Notes: generated from the letters alone by a model not told the origin. Shown: positions 22,201 through 34,459, counted from the first letter of the stretch. The stretch is DNA of 64,000 bases from Vigna angularis (GCF_016808095.1 NC_068973.1:24594077-24658076); one strand, 5' to 3'. Numbers and translations are program-made.

Positions 22201-23386
22201 TTTTTTCTCTCTTTGGCTGTGGTTGTCTTATCCTCACCCTCAGAGCGGCACTTGTCTACTGTCTCACCTTCACCGTTAATTTCATTTTTAATTTTTTATG
22301 TGTATTGGTTGTTGCATTTTCATTGGTTATTGCACTTTTTATTGGTTGTTACTACTTCTAAAATTCTGGAAATTTTTGTAGCGTATTCTTGTGTTGTATA
22401 TTAATTTTTCATGGTTTTAGTGGAAGAAAATATTGACGATTTTTTTTAAAAAACCCATAAATTAACGTCAGACATAGAATAATATCCAACGTCAATTTGT
22501 TTTATGTCTCTCGTGAGTTTGTTCTATGTTCGACATCAATTTAACATATCGTAATATGACGTCAGTCTCGACTTGATAGATCGAGAATCACACACTATGC
22601 GGTATTTTTGTAGTAGTATAAAGGCACTTAAATTTTAAGTAAAATGTTATGTAATAAATGTATAATTAATTAATATTTTATATTTCACCTATTTACAGTA
22701 TTCAAATATGTATATACTAACATGGACTTGATCCCGTGCATAAAATAATCTTTTAGCACCTGCTTATCATTTTAACATTTTTCTAACAAATGAGTCTAAT
22801 TTTATTATTTTTCATATGGACTCTATTCATATAATGACCATCAAGTTTGAGGAAGGACAAATGACGAAAAGCCTTTAAAAAAGTTCTTCTGTCAATTCCA
22901 AGTTTACTCCATTCATGCATTGACCAGGTTCGAGAAAAAATAACTGACGAAGTATTAAAAAGAAATATTAAAATGATATGATTCATATAAAATTATGCTA
23001 ATTATTAATAAAAAATAGTTTAATTAATAGAAATTAAAGATTATATATTAAAATATCCTTAGTGATAAAAGTAATATAAAATGATAATTATTAATAATAT
23101 ATATAATGATAAAAAAATTTATAGGAAGAAAAAAATAAAAATTATTTTTTAAATGAAAAAATATGTATTTAAGTAAAGTGAAGTAATTATGTTTAAAATA
23201 TAATATATTTTTAAAATAATTTAGTGGCAAGTGTTAAATTTTTTTGCTGGTTTAAACCATGCCTAATCAATTTGATTGTCATAGCTATAAGAAAAAAAAC
23301 ATATAGAAACCCAATTGATTGCTATGACTAAGAAAATGGTACAAAATAATATTGAAAAATTTTCGGAAGAGCTAGTTTGGGACATT

Positions 23387-23464
23387 ACTTCCATCATCTA
23401 ACTAATTACTTTACTTCCATCATCTAACTAATTACTTTACTTCCATCATCTAACTAATTACTTG
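23387..23464 (+). repeat. 26-bp minisatellite, three copies
   Basis: ACTTCCATCATCTAACTAAT plus TACTTT is repeated three times head to tail with one mismatch in the last copy. Confidence 0.95.
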
Positions 23465-24308
23465 GAAGAAAAACAAACATGAAAAAAAAAAGAGAAAGGT
23501 TAAATTAGTTTGTAGGATCATCTTCAAGACAATCTAATTCAAATTTTAAATTTTCTAAATTCCCTGCCTTTCAAAACCAAAACCTCGTTTGGAGAGAGCA
23601 ACTATAAAATAACGCATATTTCAACCATTCTAACCAATTTGATAAAAAAATATTAGGTAGGAAGTGATACATATTATATACAATAAAACAAATAAATAGA
23701 AAGCTTCATTTTCACAAAATGACAAATTAGATGCCCATGATCCACTTGGGGTTATTATAAATTACTATAACAACTTACACTTCTATTTGAAAGTTGATTC
23801 ATCATAAAATAATCACACCTACACCAACACAATCAGTGAATATGCCCTTTACACCAAGCTCCACCATAACCAACTTGTCAATCTCTCCAACATATCTCCA
23901 ACACATCTCCAACACATCTCCAACACAGATGCACAACCTTCACAACTATACTTCCACTTACACCACACTTCCTCTTCCTAAAACCTATAACATACAACAT
24001 GTATTAGAAGAATGTATATTACCATTAAAATCTTAGTCTCTCCTGCTTCTCCCCACAAGGCCTGTGTATTGGGAATCCAAGTGTGAGTCCAAGTCCCACA
24101 TTGGATAGAAATGAGAAAGTAGAGCGCTATATAGAGAGTTTTAGGATTCATTGGTATTGTGTCTCCCTGCTGAACCTCTTCCTCGATAAACCCAACACTA
24201 TGGAAGGATAACTTCTTGTTGGAATAACACTGTGTAACTGTTGTCGCATAGATAAGTAGCAATTAGAATTTAATTGCAAATCGAATATGAAGTGCAGTAA
24301 GGAATGAC

Positions 24309-24312
<4 letters not shown>

Positions 24313-24388
<76 letters not shown>
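24313..24388 (+). repeat. (AT)n microsatellite, 38 repeats
   Basis: Uninterrupted AT dinucleotides. Confidence 0.98.
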
Positions 24389-24390
<2 letters not shown>

Positions 24391-24757
24391 ATTTGGTATA
24401 TGTAAGGATTAAAATTTTGGTAGTTTAGATTTTTACGAGAAAATTGAATTAAGAATTCATCAAAGTGACTTCACTTGAGTAGATTGTTCGTGAAAAATGT
24501 TAAATATTTATATTTATGTTTACTCATACGAGTTTGGTCGGATTGTATATACACTTTGCTGATAAACGTGTGATAATTGTAAGGTTTTGTTTGTCAATGA
24601 TAAATTAATCCAAAGATAAGTTTGTTTTTGGATATGTTTTATTATCAATATTTATCATTACAACAAGATAGCCCTACCAATTAATATTATTGTCCAAATA
24701 CTATATATTGATGGTAAATTAAGTGTTTTGGGATGGGTTATGCCATCATTAGAATAG

Positions 24758-24837
<80 letters not shown>
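24758..24837 (+). repeat. (ATT)n microsatellite, about 26 repeats
   Basis: Uninterrupted ATT trinucleotides just upstream of the copia gag relic at 24.9 kb. Confidence 0.98.
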
Positions 24838-24899
24838 GTGAGTTTAATTACATTATTTGTCTTGTTTTAAATTCAACTATTAATGCTTCAATATCTACT

Positions 24900-25720
24900 A
24901 ATGTGAATTCAGTTCCGGTTCTTAATGGTAAAAATTTTAAGGATTGAAAAGAAAACATAAAATTGTTCTTAGCTACATGAATCTTGTCCTTGCATTAAGG
25001 ATCGAGAAACCCACTTCTACCATGGACTCTAATACCTCTAAAGAGAGGAAAGATTATGAGAAGTGATTTCGCTCAAATTGCACGAGTCGATCATTAAGTG
25101 TGGCATTCTCAAGGTCTTTAACGGTGTTATATCTAAAGAGATAAGAAGTGTCAAAGATTTCCTTACTAAAAATGAAAAGCGTTTTGCAAAAAGCGATGAG
25201 GAGGAAACAAGCACTCTTCTTCAGAGCTTGATTTCCATAAAGTATTAAGGAAAAGAAATGTGAGAGAATACATTATGGAAATGTCAAATATTGTTTCAAA
25301 ACTTAAGGCACTAAAGCTTTAGTTGTCGGAAGATTTACTCATACATTTAGTATTAATTTCTCTTCCTTCATAAATTGGTCAATTTAAGGTATCTTAAAAC
25401 TGTCAAAAGGAGAAATGATCTCATAATGAGCTCATTTCATACTATGTGCAAAAAGAAGAGAGACTAAAGCAAGAAAACACAAAAAGTGCTCATTTTATAA
25501 GTACCTCTAAAGATAATGACAAAAGAAAGAAAATTAAGGATCCAATAATGAATTTGTTAAGGGTCCACCACAAAAGAAACAAAACCAATGTGACAATTGT
25601 TTCTTTTGTAATAAGGTTGGACATGTAAAGAAGAAATGTATCAAATATAATGTCTAACGTGCAAAGAAAGCTACAATTTTTACTTTGGTTGCTTTGAGAT
25701 CAATTTAGCTTTAGTGCCTA
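24900..25720 (+). pseudogene. Copia gag with zinc knuckle, broken
   Basis: Frames give NVNSVPVLNGKNFKDWKEN at the start, then SVKDFLTKNEKRFAKSDEEE and TSTLLQSLISIKY at 25063-25248, REYIMEMSNIVSKLKALK, then EERLKQENTKSAHFISTS at 25446-25628 and a CCHC-like end NCFFCNKVGHVKKKC (25600-25640). This is the normal order of a copia gag, and the zinc knuckle is still readable. Frameshifts and stops separate the pieces. Confidence 0.75.
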
Positions 25721-25724
25721 GAAA

Positions 25725-26900
25725 ACTTGGTGATTAGACTCTCATGCCACTAGTAATATCAATGTTTCAATGGAGGGTTGCCTTAGCTACCCAAAGTCAA
25801 TTAACTCTGAAAGATGGATATATGTTGGAGATAATAAATCGATGTAAGCTATAGGGCTTTTCAGATTATTATTATTATGCACCAATTTTTATTTGGATTT
25901 GAAAGACGCTTTTGTCGTGCCATCATGTAGATGGAATTTGGTTTTCGTTTCTTATTTGGACAAATTGGGTTTATTTGTGTTCATTTGGAAACATTGGGTT
26001 CATTTTGTCTTTTAGTTTGAATGTTGTTGGAACTAGTTCACTTTTAGCTCATGATAATCTATATATGCTTGACATTGTAGCTTCCTACAATGAATCCTTA
26101 AATACATAATCACGTGGTAATAAGCGTAAAATTGACAATACTAACTTAGAAGCATTTTGGCACAGGCATCTAGGTCACATCTCTAAAACTAGAGTTGAAT
26201 GCATTAAAGGTAAATAGACCAAAACAAAGAAATTAGGTGCTATAGAGCTACATGAAATGATCAACAATATTTTATCATTCATAAATAATTTCTTTAAATA
26301 TGCATACCTATATCTTATACATGAAAAATCTCCATCCATGGACATATTCAAATCATTTAAGGTTGAAGTTGAGAATCAACTCTATAGAAGAATTAAGAGT
26401 GTCAAGTCTTATCTTATCATGGTGGTGAATACTATGGCAAATATGACGGTTTAGGTAAACAACATCAAAAACCTTTTGCAAAGTACCTTGAGGAATGTGA
26501 AATCATCCCACAATATGCTATGTCGGGGTCACATAGCACGAATGGTGTGGCTGAAAGCCAAAACTAAATTCGTATAGATATGGTAAGGAGCATGATTTGT
26601 CATTCCACCTTGCTAAATTCATTTTAGGGAGAGGTACTAAAGATTGTGGCTTACATTTTAAATAGAATGCTACCAAAGACAATTGCAAAAAATTTTGTGT
26701 GTGGGGATGTCCAGTTGAACCAATACCTTATAAGTCAAATGAAAAGAAATTAGACACCCAAATAGTGAATAACTACTTTATTCGTTATTCTGAAAGATTT
26801 AGGAACTATAAATTTTATGATCCCAAATTAAAGACAATTTTTGTGACACAAACTGTCTCATTCTTTTAGGATATTGAGTTTAGGGGAAGAATAAGGTTAA
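25725..26900 (+). pseudogene. Copia protease and integrase, broken
   Basis: A protease-like stretch (DSHATSNINVSMEGCLSY, DSERWIYVGDNKS) precedes 25912-26109, whose frames carry SLNVVGTSSLLAHDNLYMLDIVASYNESL. The words AFWHRHLGHISKTRVE mark GAG-pre-integrase near 26155. At 26257-26454 there is FFKYAYLYLIHEKSPSMDIFKSFKVEVENQ, and near 26525 GSHSTNGVAESQN, both integrase blocks. FIRYSERFRNYKFYDPKLKT at 26780-26840 is the integrase C-terminal region. Many stops interrupt it. Confidence 0.7.
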
Positions 26901-26999
26901 AGACTTTGTCTTAGAGAAAGAATCGATGATAATTCCATATCTGATTCAAATAGTTGTTTTTGATAAAGCAAGTTCAGAACCTCTATAAGATATTGTTCA

Positions 27000-27793
27000 T
27001 GACTCTCCCACTCAAGATAATTGGTCTTTTATGAAAAACAAACTCAAGATCCTCAAGAACCTATGTTTCACGAGCCAGTACCTTTGCGGAGATCCGTGAG
27101 AGAAAGAAGAAGTGTTGTTCCAAATTATTATACGGTATTTCTCCATGAAAATGAGGAAAATAATGGTATGATGGAAGATGAGTAAAATTTCATGTAAGAC
27201 AACAAGGTTTAAGAACTTGTCCCATTACTAGAAGGTGTGAAACCCATTGGTTATAAATAAATATTTAAGAGCAAGTGAGATTCCAAAGAAAATATGGAGA
27301 GGTATAAGGCTTGTCTTGTGGTGAATATATCCAAAAGGAAAGGATTGACTTTAGGAAGACTTTCTCTCCAGTCTCATTAAAAGACTCTTTTAGGACAATC
27401 ATGACTCTTGTGGCACATTATGATTTGGAGATTTATCAAATCGATGTCAAGGTGGAGTTTCTTAATGGAAACATTGATGGACAATTTATATGGTGCAACC
27501 ATAAAACTGTGTTAAGAAACCTAAAGAATATGATTTTGTAAATTGAGAAAATCCATTTACGGGTTAAAACAAACATCTCATCAATGGTACCACGATTTTC
27601 ATCAAGTGATTCTCTCATTTGGTTTCAAGATGAATTTTATTGATGATTGTAACACAAATTCAGTAGAAGGAAGTACATTTTCCTGGTCTTATATGTTGAT
27701 GACAAACTACATGTTACCAATAATATAAACATGTTGCATGAAACCAAGAGATTTCTTTCAAGAAACTTTAAAATGAAAGACCTTTGTGACTGT
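27000..27793 (+). pseudogene. Copia reverse transcriptase, N-terminal part, broken
   Basis: After an acidic linker, frames give EYIQKERIDFRKTFSPVSLKDS and IYQIDVKVEFLNGNIDG (27311-27541), then LRKSIYGLKQTSHQWYHDFHQ (27540-27600), a weak LVLYVDD-like block near 27690, and HETKRFLSRNFKMKDLCDC up to 27793. These are copia RT blocks in the right order. The chain stops where the Athila-like insertion begins and resumes at about 33975. Confidence 0.75.
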
Positions 27794-28120
27794 TAAGTGC
27801 CTTGTATTATTGTAACTCAATGCTTAATTAAACACCTATCTTGTTTTGATTATGTATAAATTATGTGATAAGTATCCAAATTTTACTTGTTTTGCATAAA
27901 TACATGAATCCAAGGAGTTAAATTTGTAATTTGAAAAATTATCCAACCATTTTGGAAGAATTTGCCTTGCCATGGTTGTAGCGCCACCTGAAGTGCTTGA
28001 GCCACAAATAAAACCCATCCAAAGGTTTCCTTTAGCCATGAGCTTGAGCTTGATTTAGAAGAATGTTTCATTATTAAGCATCCTTAAGCAGCTCTAGCCC
28101 AAAAATTCAAGGCTTGAGTC

Positions 28121-28354
28121 ATGGAGGAAACCCACCATGGGAGGAAGCCTCGACGCTCGATGAATGCACAATTCAAATTTGGCACACCGGTAAGATTCAA
28201 GAACAAGTTGTGGGTTGTGAAAGATTTCAAAGAGAATAGAGTGATAGAGATTGAAGCTCCATATTCAAGGATAGTCAAGAAGGTGGACCGAAAGCAATTG
28301 ATGAGTTGGTGTGATGAAAGCAAGAAGAACACCAACATTAAAGAGGGAACTTGA
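28121..28354 (+). pseudogene. C-terminal gypsy pol-like fragment
   Basis: A 77-codon frame gives NAQFKFGTPVRFKNKLWVVKDFKE, then EAPYSRIVKKVDRKQLMSWC and a stop. Basic, with a short beta-strand-like pattern, it precedes the CTGGGAGACACCC spacer word. From position it is the tail of the Athila-like pol or a spacer ORF. I do not recognise a specific domain. Confidence 0.4.
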
Positions 28355-29635
28355 GTTTTATTGGGTCAAGCTAATGACTTTAAAAGAGCGCTTGCTGGGA
28401 GACACCCTAGTGATTTGAGAACATTAATTTCCTTGAATTTATTTATTTTGCTGATGTAATTTGAAACTTTGAAACATTGTTATATTTGGGTTTAACATCT
28501 ACTGAGGGATGCTAGGTTGGTGAGTATTTACTGAAGCATACTCAGAAGGTACACCTACTGAAGGGTGATGGTAAGATATGCACCTATTGATGGGTGTTGG
28601 AATATTTTGGGTCAGGCTCGTGATGTTAAACAAGCGCTACCTGGGAGGCAACCCAGTTGATCGAATTTGTTTTTGTTTTTTTTTTTTGTTCTAGTTGCAT
28701 TATAGGGTTTGATTGTTGTAGGTTTGAGTGGTGTGAGAGACTAAGTGCATTGATTCAGTGAGAGTTTATGGAGTGAGTGGAAAATTTCTAAGAGTTGAAA
28801 AATTGAGAGTTGAAGTTGAGAGGCATTAGTAAAGGACGCTTAGGGCAAGCTAAAAAGAAGGAGAATGGGTGTCGCGTATGCCGCTCAACGGTAGCTACCG
28901 CTAAGCGCGAACGCTACAGATTTTTCTGTTTAGGTTTTTAAAATTTGGGCTCAGCGGGATTTGGCCCATTAGGTCTTTTTCATACCCTAGGGTGCGTCTT
29001 GGCCGCCACTTTCAGATTTCACTCTTCCCAAACACTCTCAAGCACTCTACAAAGAGTTCTCTCCACTTTTCTCTTCTTCCCCCTTCACTAAACCTCTCTT
29101 TCAACCATTTTTGCATCAAGTTTTCATCCAAATTTGGGGTTGGGTGAAAGCATTGCTGTTAGGGGCTGAGTTCTTCACATTTCTAGAGCATTCTACACAT
29201 ATTTAGCATCTCCACCCAAGTAAGTACATGCGTTTTACATTCTAGGGTTTTTGATAGCATGAATTGGTATGAACATGGTTGTCTAAGCATGATTCTTGAA
29301 TGATTTTGATTTTTATGCATGATTAGATGAATTAATCACTATTTGGATCGATTAAATTGTTTGATTTGGGACTGGAACTAGGAAGAATGCATGTGGGTGA
29401 AGATGAGAAGCATTTTTTGGACAATTTTGGCAAATCTGCAGAAACGCCGCTCAGCGGAAATTTCCCCTGAGCGCGATTTCTGTAGAATGGTGTTTTTTTA
29501 TGTTTTGGTTGGCTGTTTCTCTACACAGGTGGCGCTGAGGGGTTTTGTTTTACCCTCAACGGTGATAAGAAGAGTTTTAGGGAGTTGTTTGTGGTTTACT
29601 AATGCTTAACAATGTTTCTTGTGGTTTTGTGAATT

Positions 29636-30826
29636 GTGTTTAATGTAGGGATCACCTCCTCATCGGGAAAAAGAATCAAGACTGTGGGAAATAAGAGGAA
29701 GGAACCAGGGCGCCCCTATTCCAACAAGTTCCTCTCCCGTAGACATGAGCAACATTTCATCAGTGTCCAAGATAGAAGGCTCTTGATGGAAAGGAAGGTG
29801 GGGTGGATACCAGACTTGGCTCCATAGTTTGGAGAGGAACTTGAGAACAAAAATTGGGAGAAAATAGCTACTTATCCTACACCAGCCAACATTGCAGTAG
29901 TAAAAGAATTCTATACCAATGCAAGGCGACTGGGTAACTCTCACACTGAGGATTATATGAGCTATGTTAGAGGAAAGAGCATTTGGTATGATCCTGATTC
30001 CATTAACAGATTTCTAAATGTTGAGTGGACTGGTGAGCAGTGTCAGTTTGTTGTAAACATGGTAGAAGGAGCAGATTATGATGATATGGAGTGTGTGTTG
30101 TGTGTGCCTGGAGGGCATTTTCAAAGGAAAAGGAATGGTTCAATTGTGCATATTAGGAGAGTTGATCTGATTCCCATGGCAAAATACTGGATGGCGTTTT
30201 CTCATGCCAACATTCAACCTTGTTCTCATGTCTCAGATATCACTGTCAGTAGAGCCCTTTTCCTTTATTGTGTGCTTAGAGGGATGAGTATTAACATTGG
30301 ACAGGTCATAGCATATGAAATTCAGACTTGTGCAAGTATTGTGAACAACCAGGCGCCCTTGGGGCATCCTTCTCTGATTACACACCTCTGTGAGTTAGCT
30401 GGGGTTAACACTTCTTCACCGCCTTTGGAGAGGCCTAGGAAGGCAATTGATGAGGCTTATTACAGACAGTATTGCGGGGGAGATGAGGCAGCTCAGCCAG
30501 TACCATCACACCATCCTTCTAGAAGGAGAGGACCATCACGAGCACATGCACCGCCTCATGATGCAGAGCCTTTTCAGATGAGGGACATGTATATGTCCTT
30601 GATGAAGGACAAGCTGTAGTCTATTCACAGAAGGCAAGTAGCCACTGTGGAGATGATCATAGGGATGTATGATACACCCCGAGGACATCGGTGGGCCATG
30701 GATGAATTCAACAATGTGGTGGCATGGCCAGAGGAGCAAGCTCAGGCTAGTGGAGCTGGAGCAGCTGAAGCCCCAGCTATGAATGAAGATGATGAGGATG
30801 ATGATGATGACTTTGAAGATGCTTAA
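29636..30826 (+). pseudogene. Athila-like env-position ORF ('putative plant transposon protein' type) with two stops
   Basis: One frame runs for 397 codons, interrupted only by TAG at 29825 and TAG at 30617. Both sit where CAG would fit (LAP-stop-FGEELE and KDKL-stop-SIHRR). It begins with a basic segment (GKRIKTVGNKRKEPG), continues through KVGWIPDL, VVKEFYTNARRLG, SYVRGKSIWYDPDSINRFLN, a middle domain with HVSDITVSRALFLYCVLRG, a Pro/Arg/His-rich segment and an acidic tail EDDEDDDDDFEDA. This matches the ORF commonly found between pol and 3' LTR in plant Athila-type elements. The preceding TTTAATGTAG could be a splice acceptor, so the annotated Met may not be the real start. Confidence 0.7.
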
Positions 30827-32078
30827 GAAGAAGGAGAGGATGAAGATTAGGATGATAGCATGGGTTGATGAGGAACAGAGATAACATCTACTGACGGACT
30901 CTATCACCTCTAGAGCAGGATTTTTTCTATTTTTTTGTTTTGTATTGTTGAACTTATTTGCTTATGTTCTTAGAATAGGTTGTGATGTACTCAGTATGAA
31001 ACTTTATCTGCTATGATGGTTTGCTTGTGATTTATGCATGATGAGTATTGCTTGATGATGCTTGGATATTGATTGATGTTGAGATTGTACATTATATGCT
31101 GATATACAGGTGATTATTCAGAAGCTATGTGAACAGATGCATGATGTTGTGACTGTGATTATGATGCTAAGCAAGATGTGTATGTGGTGTATGTGGAATA
31201 TGAGCTTATATGTGAGGTTTTGAACTCTAGTGTTTTTGTGAATGATGACTATTATTTTGAAAGCATGAATGACTTTTCCCAGGTTTCTGTGATTGAATCA
31301 ATTGCTTGCATGTGTCATATGATCAAGGCCATCTGTTGTTATCCCTTTTTAGCCAATGCATGATTTTAACCCAGTAAATGAGAGCACAATGTGTTTTATC
31401 CTTTCAACCTTTAGCTTTAAACAGGAGTTGAAAACCCTTTGTGAAAATCTTTACCTTGAGTTAAGTTGAGAATATTTGTGGTATTGATAAAGGTTCAAGT
31501 TTGGGGTTGTTGGGAAATTTGAAAAGGGAAAATACATAAGCATTGAGCTAAGTGTTGAGCAAATGAAAATCAAAAGAAAAAGGAAAGAAAAAGAAAAGCT
31601 CAATGCAAGGGAAAGTTGGGAAGAAGTGAGAATGGTTGTGAATGAATCTCTTAACTCAAGGATTTTGTGATGATGTTTGCTTGTGAATGTGTTTGATTGT
31701 GGTTAAATGAAAGGCAAAGATGATCCATGTGACATTGTGATAGTAGAGTGAATGAGTGACCTCTATATACACTTGTGTGATGGAGTGAAACACTTTATCT
31801 GGTGAGGAATAATTCCATGAGCACTTGATTACATCTATGCTTAGTTAATTGATCATTCATGAGAATAACATTTGGTTGAGAGTATGTGAATATGTAAACA
31901 CCATGATGAGTGGTTGTGAATCAAGGCATGTGTGCATCTTGACTGAAGTCTATTTGATGAGCTGATTTGAGTAATTACTTGTCTTGAAAGAAAGATTTTT
32001 TTTTTGAATGTGTTGAACCATTGTATTGATTGGTGGAATACTAAGTTACATCTTGTTTGCTTGAGGACAAGCAAAGTT
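30827..32078 (+). other. Untranslated region between env-position ORF and 3' LTR
   Basis: No coding frame is supported; the small frame 31178-31363 has no recognisable domain. The region is rich in TGATG and TTGTG words and leads into the polypurine tract. Confidence 0.5.
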
Positions 32079-32093
32079 CTAAGTTTGGGGTTG
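32079..32093 (+). other. Polypurine tract of the Athila-like element
   Basis: CTAAGTTTGGGGTTG lies directly before the LTR start TGATAACG. A purine-rich tract at this place primes plus-strand synthesis in LTR elements; this one is interrupted by T residues, as is usual in this group. Confidence 0.6.
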
Positions 32094-33475
32094 TGATAAC
32101 GGTTGAAAAATCGTTATTTTATACTTAATTTTTATCTTAAAAACAACCTTTATGACTTAGAAACTAGCTTGAAATCATGTTTTTGCTTAAGTTTTGGAAA
32201 TAAGAGAGTTGGATGAGTTTTATGCTTGATTTTCCTTGTTTTGACAGTAATTAAGATGAATTGGATGAAAGAAGTTGAAGTAGCAAGGAGTTGGACTCAG
32301 GAAGGAAGGAAAAGTGCACAAAAGAAGAACTGTTGCCACCGCTCAGTGCCAATTGCACCGCTGAGCGCCAATCTAGCTGATGAGTACATTGTCTCACGCT
32401 TAAGCGCTACCGCTGAGGGCCAATTCAAGTATTGCACCTACCGCTGAGCGGTATTTTCACCGCTGAGCGCCAGACTGTGCTGTTGAATACATTGTTTTAC
32501 GCCTGAGCGTCAACGCTGAGGGTCATTCTGAGTGCCGCACTTACCGTTGAGCGCCAAAATTGCCACTGAGCGCTATTTAATTGGGCTTGGGCCATTTTTC
32601 TGTATTTTTAATAAATTATATAAGGGTTTAGTCGACCTAGGGTTGATATCTTTGGAGAGAAAGAGGTGAAATTATACTCCTTTCACCCCTTGGAGCCGGA
32701 TTTTGGATGCGGAAGCTCCTTTCTTCAAATTCTAGGGTTCTATCTTTCATTCTTTTCATTATTTTCATCTAGTTTCACCATGTCTATGGTGAACTAAACC
32801 TCCATTGTTGTTGGGGAAACAATGTAATCCTTTGAAACTCTCATGTATTGAATTTATTCTTGATTATATATGCTTTACTTCATTAATTGTTAGGGTTTTT
32901 CCTCTTTACTCTATGCATGCTTTGTTTAACTCATTCAATTGCATGATTATTGATTTTGTCGATATGGACACATACGGGGAATCTAGAACTGGGGAAGTTC
33001 TCCCGGAAGCAATATTACCTAGACATAGGAATAGGAGGATCGGTTGCCTTTAAGCTTTTGTGCGAATGTAATGCATGAATAATTACTAGGGATACAAGAC
33101 ATTGTAAACTAGTGATTAGGAGTAGGCTTTCTTCACCGAGACATCGGGTTTAAGGTAAATTAGAAAGTGGCATTAACATTAATGAAGAAAGATGAATTCA
33201 TGAATACATGAGAGTGGATAGGATAAGTCGGAAACCCCAACAACACCATCATTCCATATTTTACATCAATCACTTTTGCATCTTTCAATCCAATTGATCA
33301 AAACTTGCATTCATGTTTATTTTTCGCAATTTAACCACAATGATTTTGTTTACAAGTCTCATTTAATCAAGAAATCACATAACTGTCTAGGCCGTGAGTC
33401 CTTTGGGAAACGATACTTGGTCTTACCATTTATTATTACTTGATACGATTTGGTACACTTGCCAAAGTGTTAACA
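32094..33475 (+). repeat. 3' LTR of the Athila-like element, partner of the solo LTR at 1313-2621
   Basis: It starts TGATAACGGTTG and ends AAGTGTTAACA. Unit words GACTTAGAAACTAGCTTG, TCTCATGTATTGAATTTATTC, CCGTGAGTCCTTTGGGA and TTGATACGATTTGGTACAC match the solo LTR in order. A TATATAAGGG box stands at 32617. The U3 part contains many CGCTGAGCG-type words. Confidence 0.88.
32330..32575 (+). repeat. Approximately 102-bp tandem duplication rich in CGCTGAGCG palindromes
   Basis: CCGCTGAGCGCCA occurs at 32358 and 32460 with matching surroundings (TGAATACATTGT, CTCACGC/TTTACGC, CGCTGAGGG). At least eight near-copies of CGCTNAGCG lie in 240 bases. Similar words occur in the solo LTR and in the Athila interior at 28880 and 29445. 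Confidence 0.75.
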
Positions 33476-33974
33476 ATGATGTAGCAGATTCAAACTCTCT
33501 TATATTCGGTGACACTTTCATTTATGTAGTTTTCATTTGATTTAAAGTGGTTAATTGATTTATGGTTGATTGTGGAATGAACTGATCATTTATCATGTCC
33601 TATTGGCTTAAGATTGAGTGGAATTTAGTCTTAAGTTATAGTTTAATCAGTTTTCTTGTATGTTTTTGGATGGAATAGGCAAGAGATTTGTAGTTGGAAT
33701 AAATTCTTATTCGTAATGCAAGTGAGTCGTACGCAGTCACTAACATGTTTCATATTGGACAATAGGCAAAATACTAGTTTTCGGGTATCGGAATGGGCCT
33801 AGAGTACCATAAAGAGAACTCCCAAGACTTGACCACTTTAAGTTGTAGACGTAAAGATCAGATACAAGAGAGGATGTATCTATGAATTAGACTTCAACAT
33901 GATTTTAAACACTATAATCACTTCTTTGATAGCGTAAATCGAGTTCTAGATTAAATTGACAGTACTCTCAATTT
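33476..33974. other. Unassigned sequence between Athila 3' LTR and resumed copia
   Basis: This 0.5 kb fits neither the Athila LTR nor clear copia pol; the copia frame (IVGSLMYAQVNMFLDI) resumes at about 33975. It may be heavily decayed copia or another insert. Confidence 0.4.
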
Positions 33975-34450
33975 CAGTCAATTGTCGGGAGTTTGATGTA
34001 TGCTCAAGTAAATATGTTTCTAGATATAACATGCATAGTTAGGGTATTAGGCAAATATTTAAGCAATCTAGAAATATATCATTTGAAAGCAACCAAAAGA
34101 ATTCTAAGTATTTGAAGAGAACAAAGGATTATATGCTCACATACAAAAAGGTTAGACTAGTTGGAGATCATTGTGTTAGATTTTACAAGATGCCAAGATA
34201 GTTTGAGATCTACTTTAGATTACATTTTCTTGTTAGATGGTGGTGTGATTTCTTGGTGCAGTGCCAAGAAAACCCTTATTGTTCCATCCATTATGGCTGC
34301 ATAATTTGTAGCATGCTATGAGACATCAAATCATGGAATATGGTTGAGAAATTTGTTCACAAGGCTTCAAATTATGGAAGGAATTGAAAGATCACTTAAA
34401 GTTATATTGTGACAATAAATCATTTATATTCTTTAGCAACAACAAGAGCT
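33975..34450 (+). pseudogene. Copia RT end and RNase H, broken
   Basis: Frames give IVGSLMYAQVN, HLKATKRILRYLKRTKDYMLTY, FARCQDSLRSTLDY, LLDGGVISWCSAKKTLIVPS and RSLKLYCDNKS, the end of copia RT and RNase H in normal order, with stops and shifts. It stops at NNKSLT where another insertion starts. Confidence 0.75.
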
Positions 34451-34459
34451 TAACCAACC

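Larger units (their letters stand above)
21520..22614. mobile_element. CACTA-like transposon right end with subterminal repeats
   Basis: The right edge reads GCGGTATTTTTGTAGTA followed by GTA, close to the CACTA-superfamily terminus TTTTTGTAGTG. Inside it ACGTCA occurs repeatedly (near 22465, 22491, 22559) with a related CGACATCAATT, typical of subterminal repeats. Further left are two tandem repeat families (21524-21870 and 21933-22200). No transposase is seen and the left terminus was not found, so it is a non-autonomous derivative or a remnant. Confidence 0.55.
22619..24880. other. AT-rich intergenic DNA with microsatellites and a possible LTR/TRIM fragment
   Basis: No gene is supported. 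At 24080-24150 the sequence GAGTCCAAGTCCCACATTGG and GCGCTATATAG looks like the promoter part of a small LTR or TRIM element, but ends were not found. ATCTCCAACAC is repeated three times at 23890-23925. The frames at 23794-24036 and 23978-24262 have no coding character beyond this. Confidence 0.35.
27794..33475 (+). mobile_element. Athila-like gypsy element, 5'-truncated, with env-position ORF and 3' LTR
   Basis: The element has at most a 3' pol/spacer piece, an env-position ORF (29636-30826), a long untranslated part, a polypurine tract and a 3' LTR ending TTAACA at 33475. The words CTGGGAGACACCC and CTGGGAGGCAACCCAG (near 28395 and 28640) are, from memory, common in legume Athila-type spacers. 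No 5' LTR, gag, RT or integrase is present, so it was truncated or recombined. The left boundary is set by the break in the copia RT frame and is approximate. Confidence 0.7.

Noticed and set aside
23387..23464. CRISPR-like direct repeats
   Set aside because: Contiguous 26-bp units without spacers in plant DNA; a minisatellite.
27836..28338. Minus-strand ORFs of 62-84 codons
   Set aside because: No domain; they overlap the plus-strand Athila-like fragment at 28121-28354.
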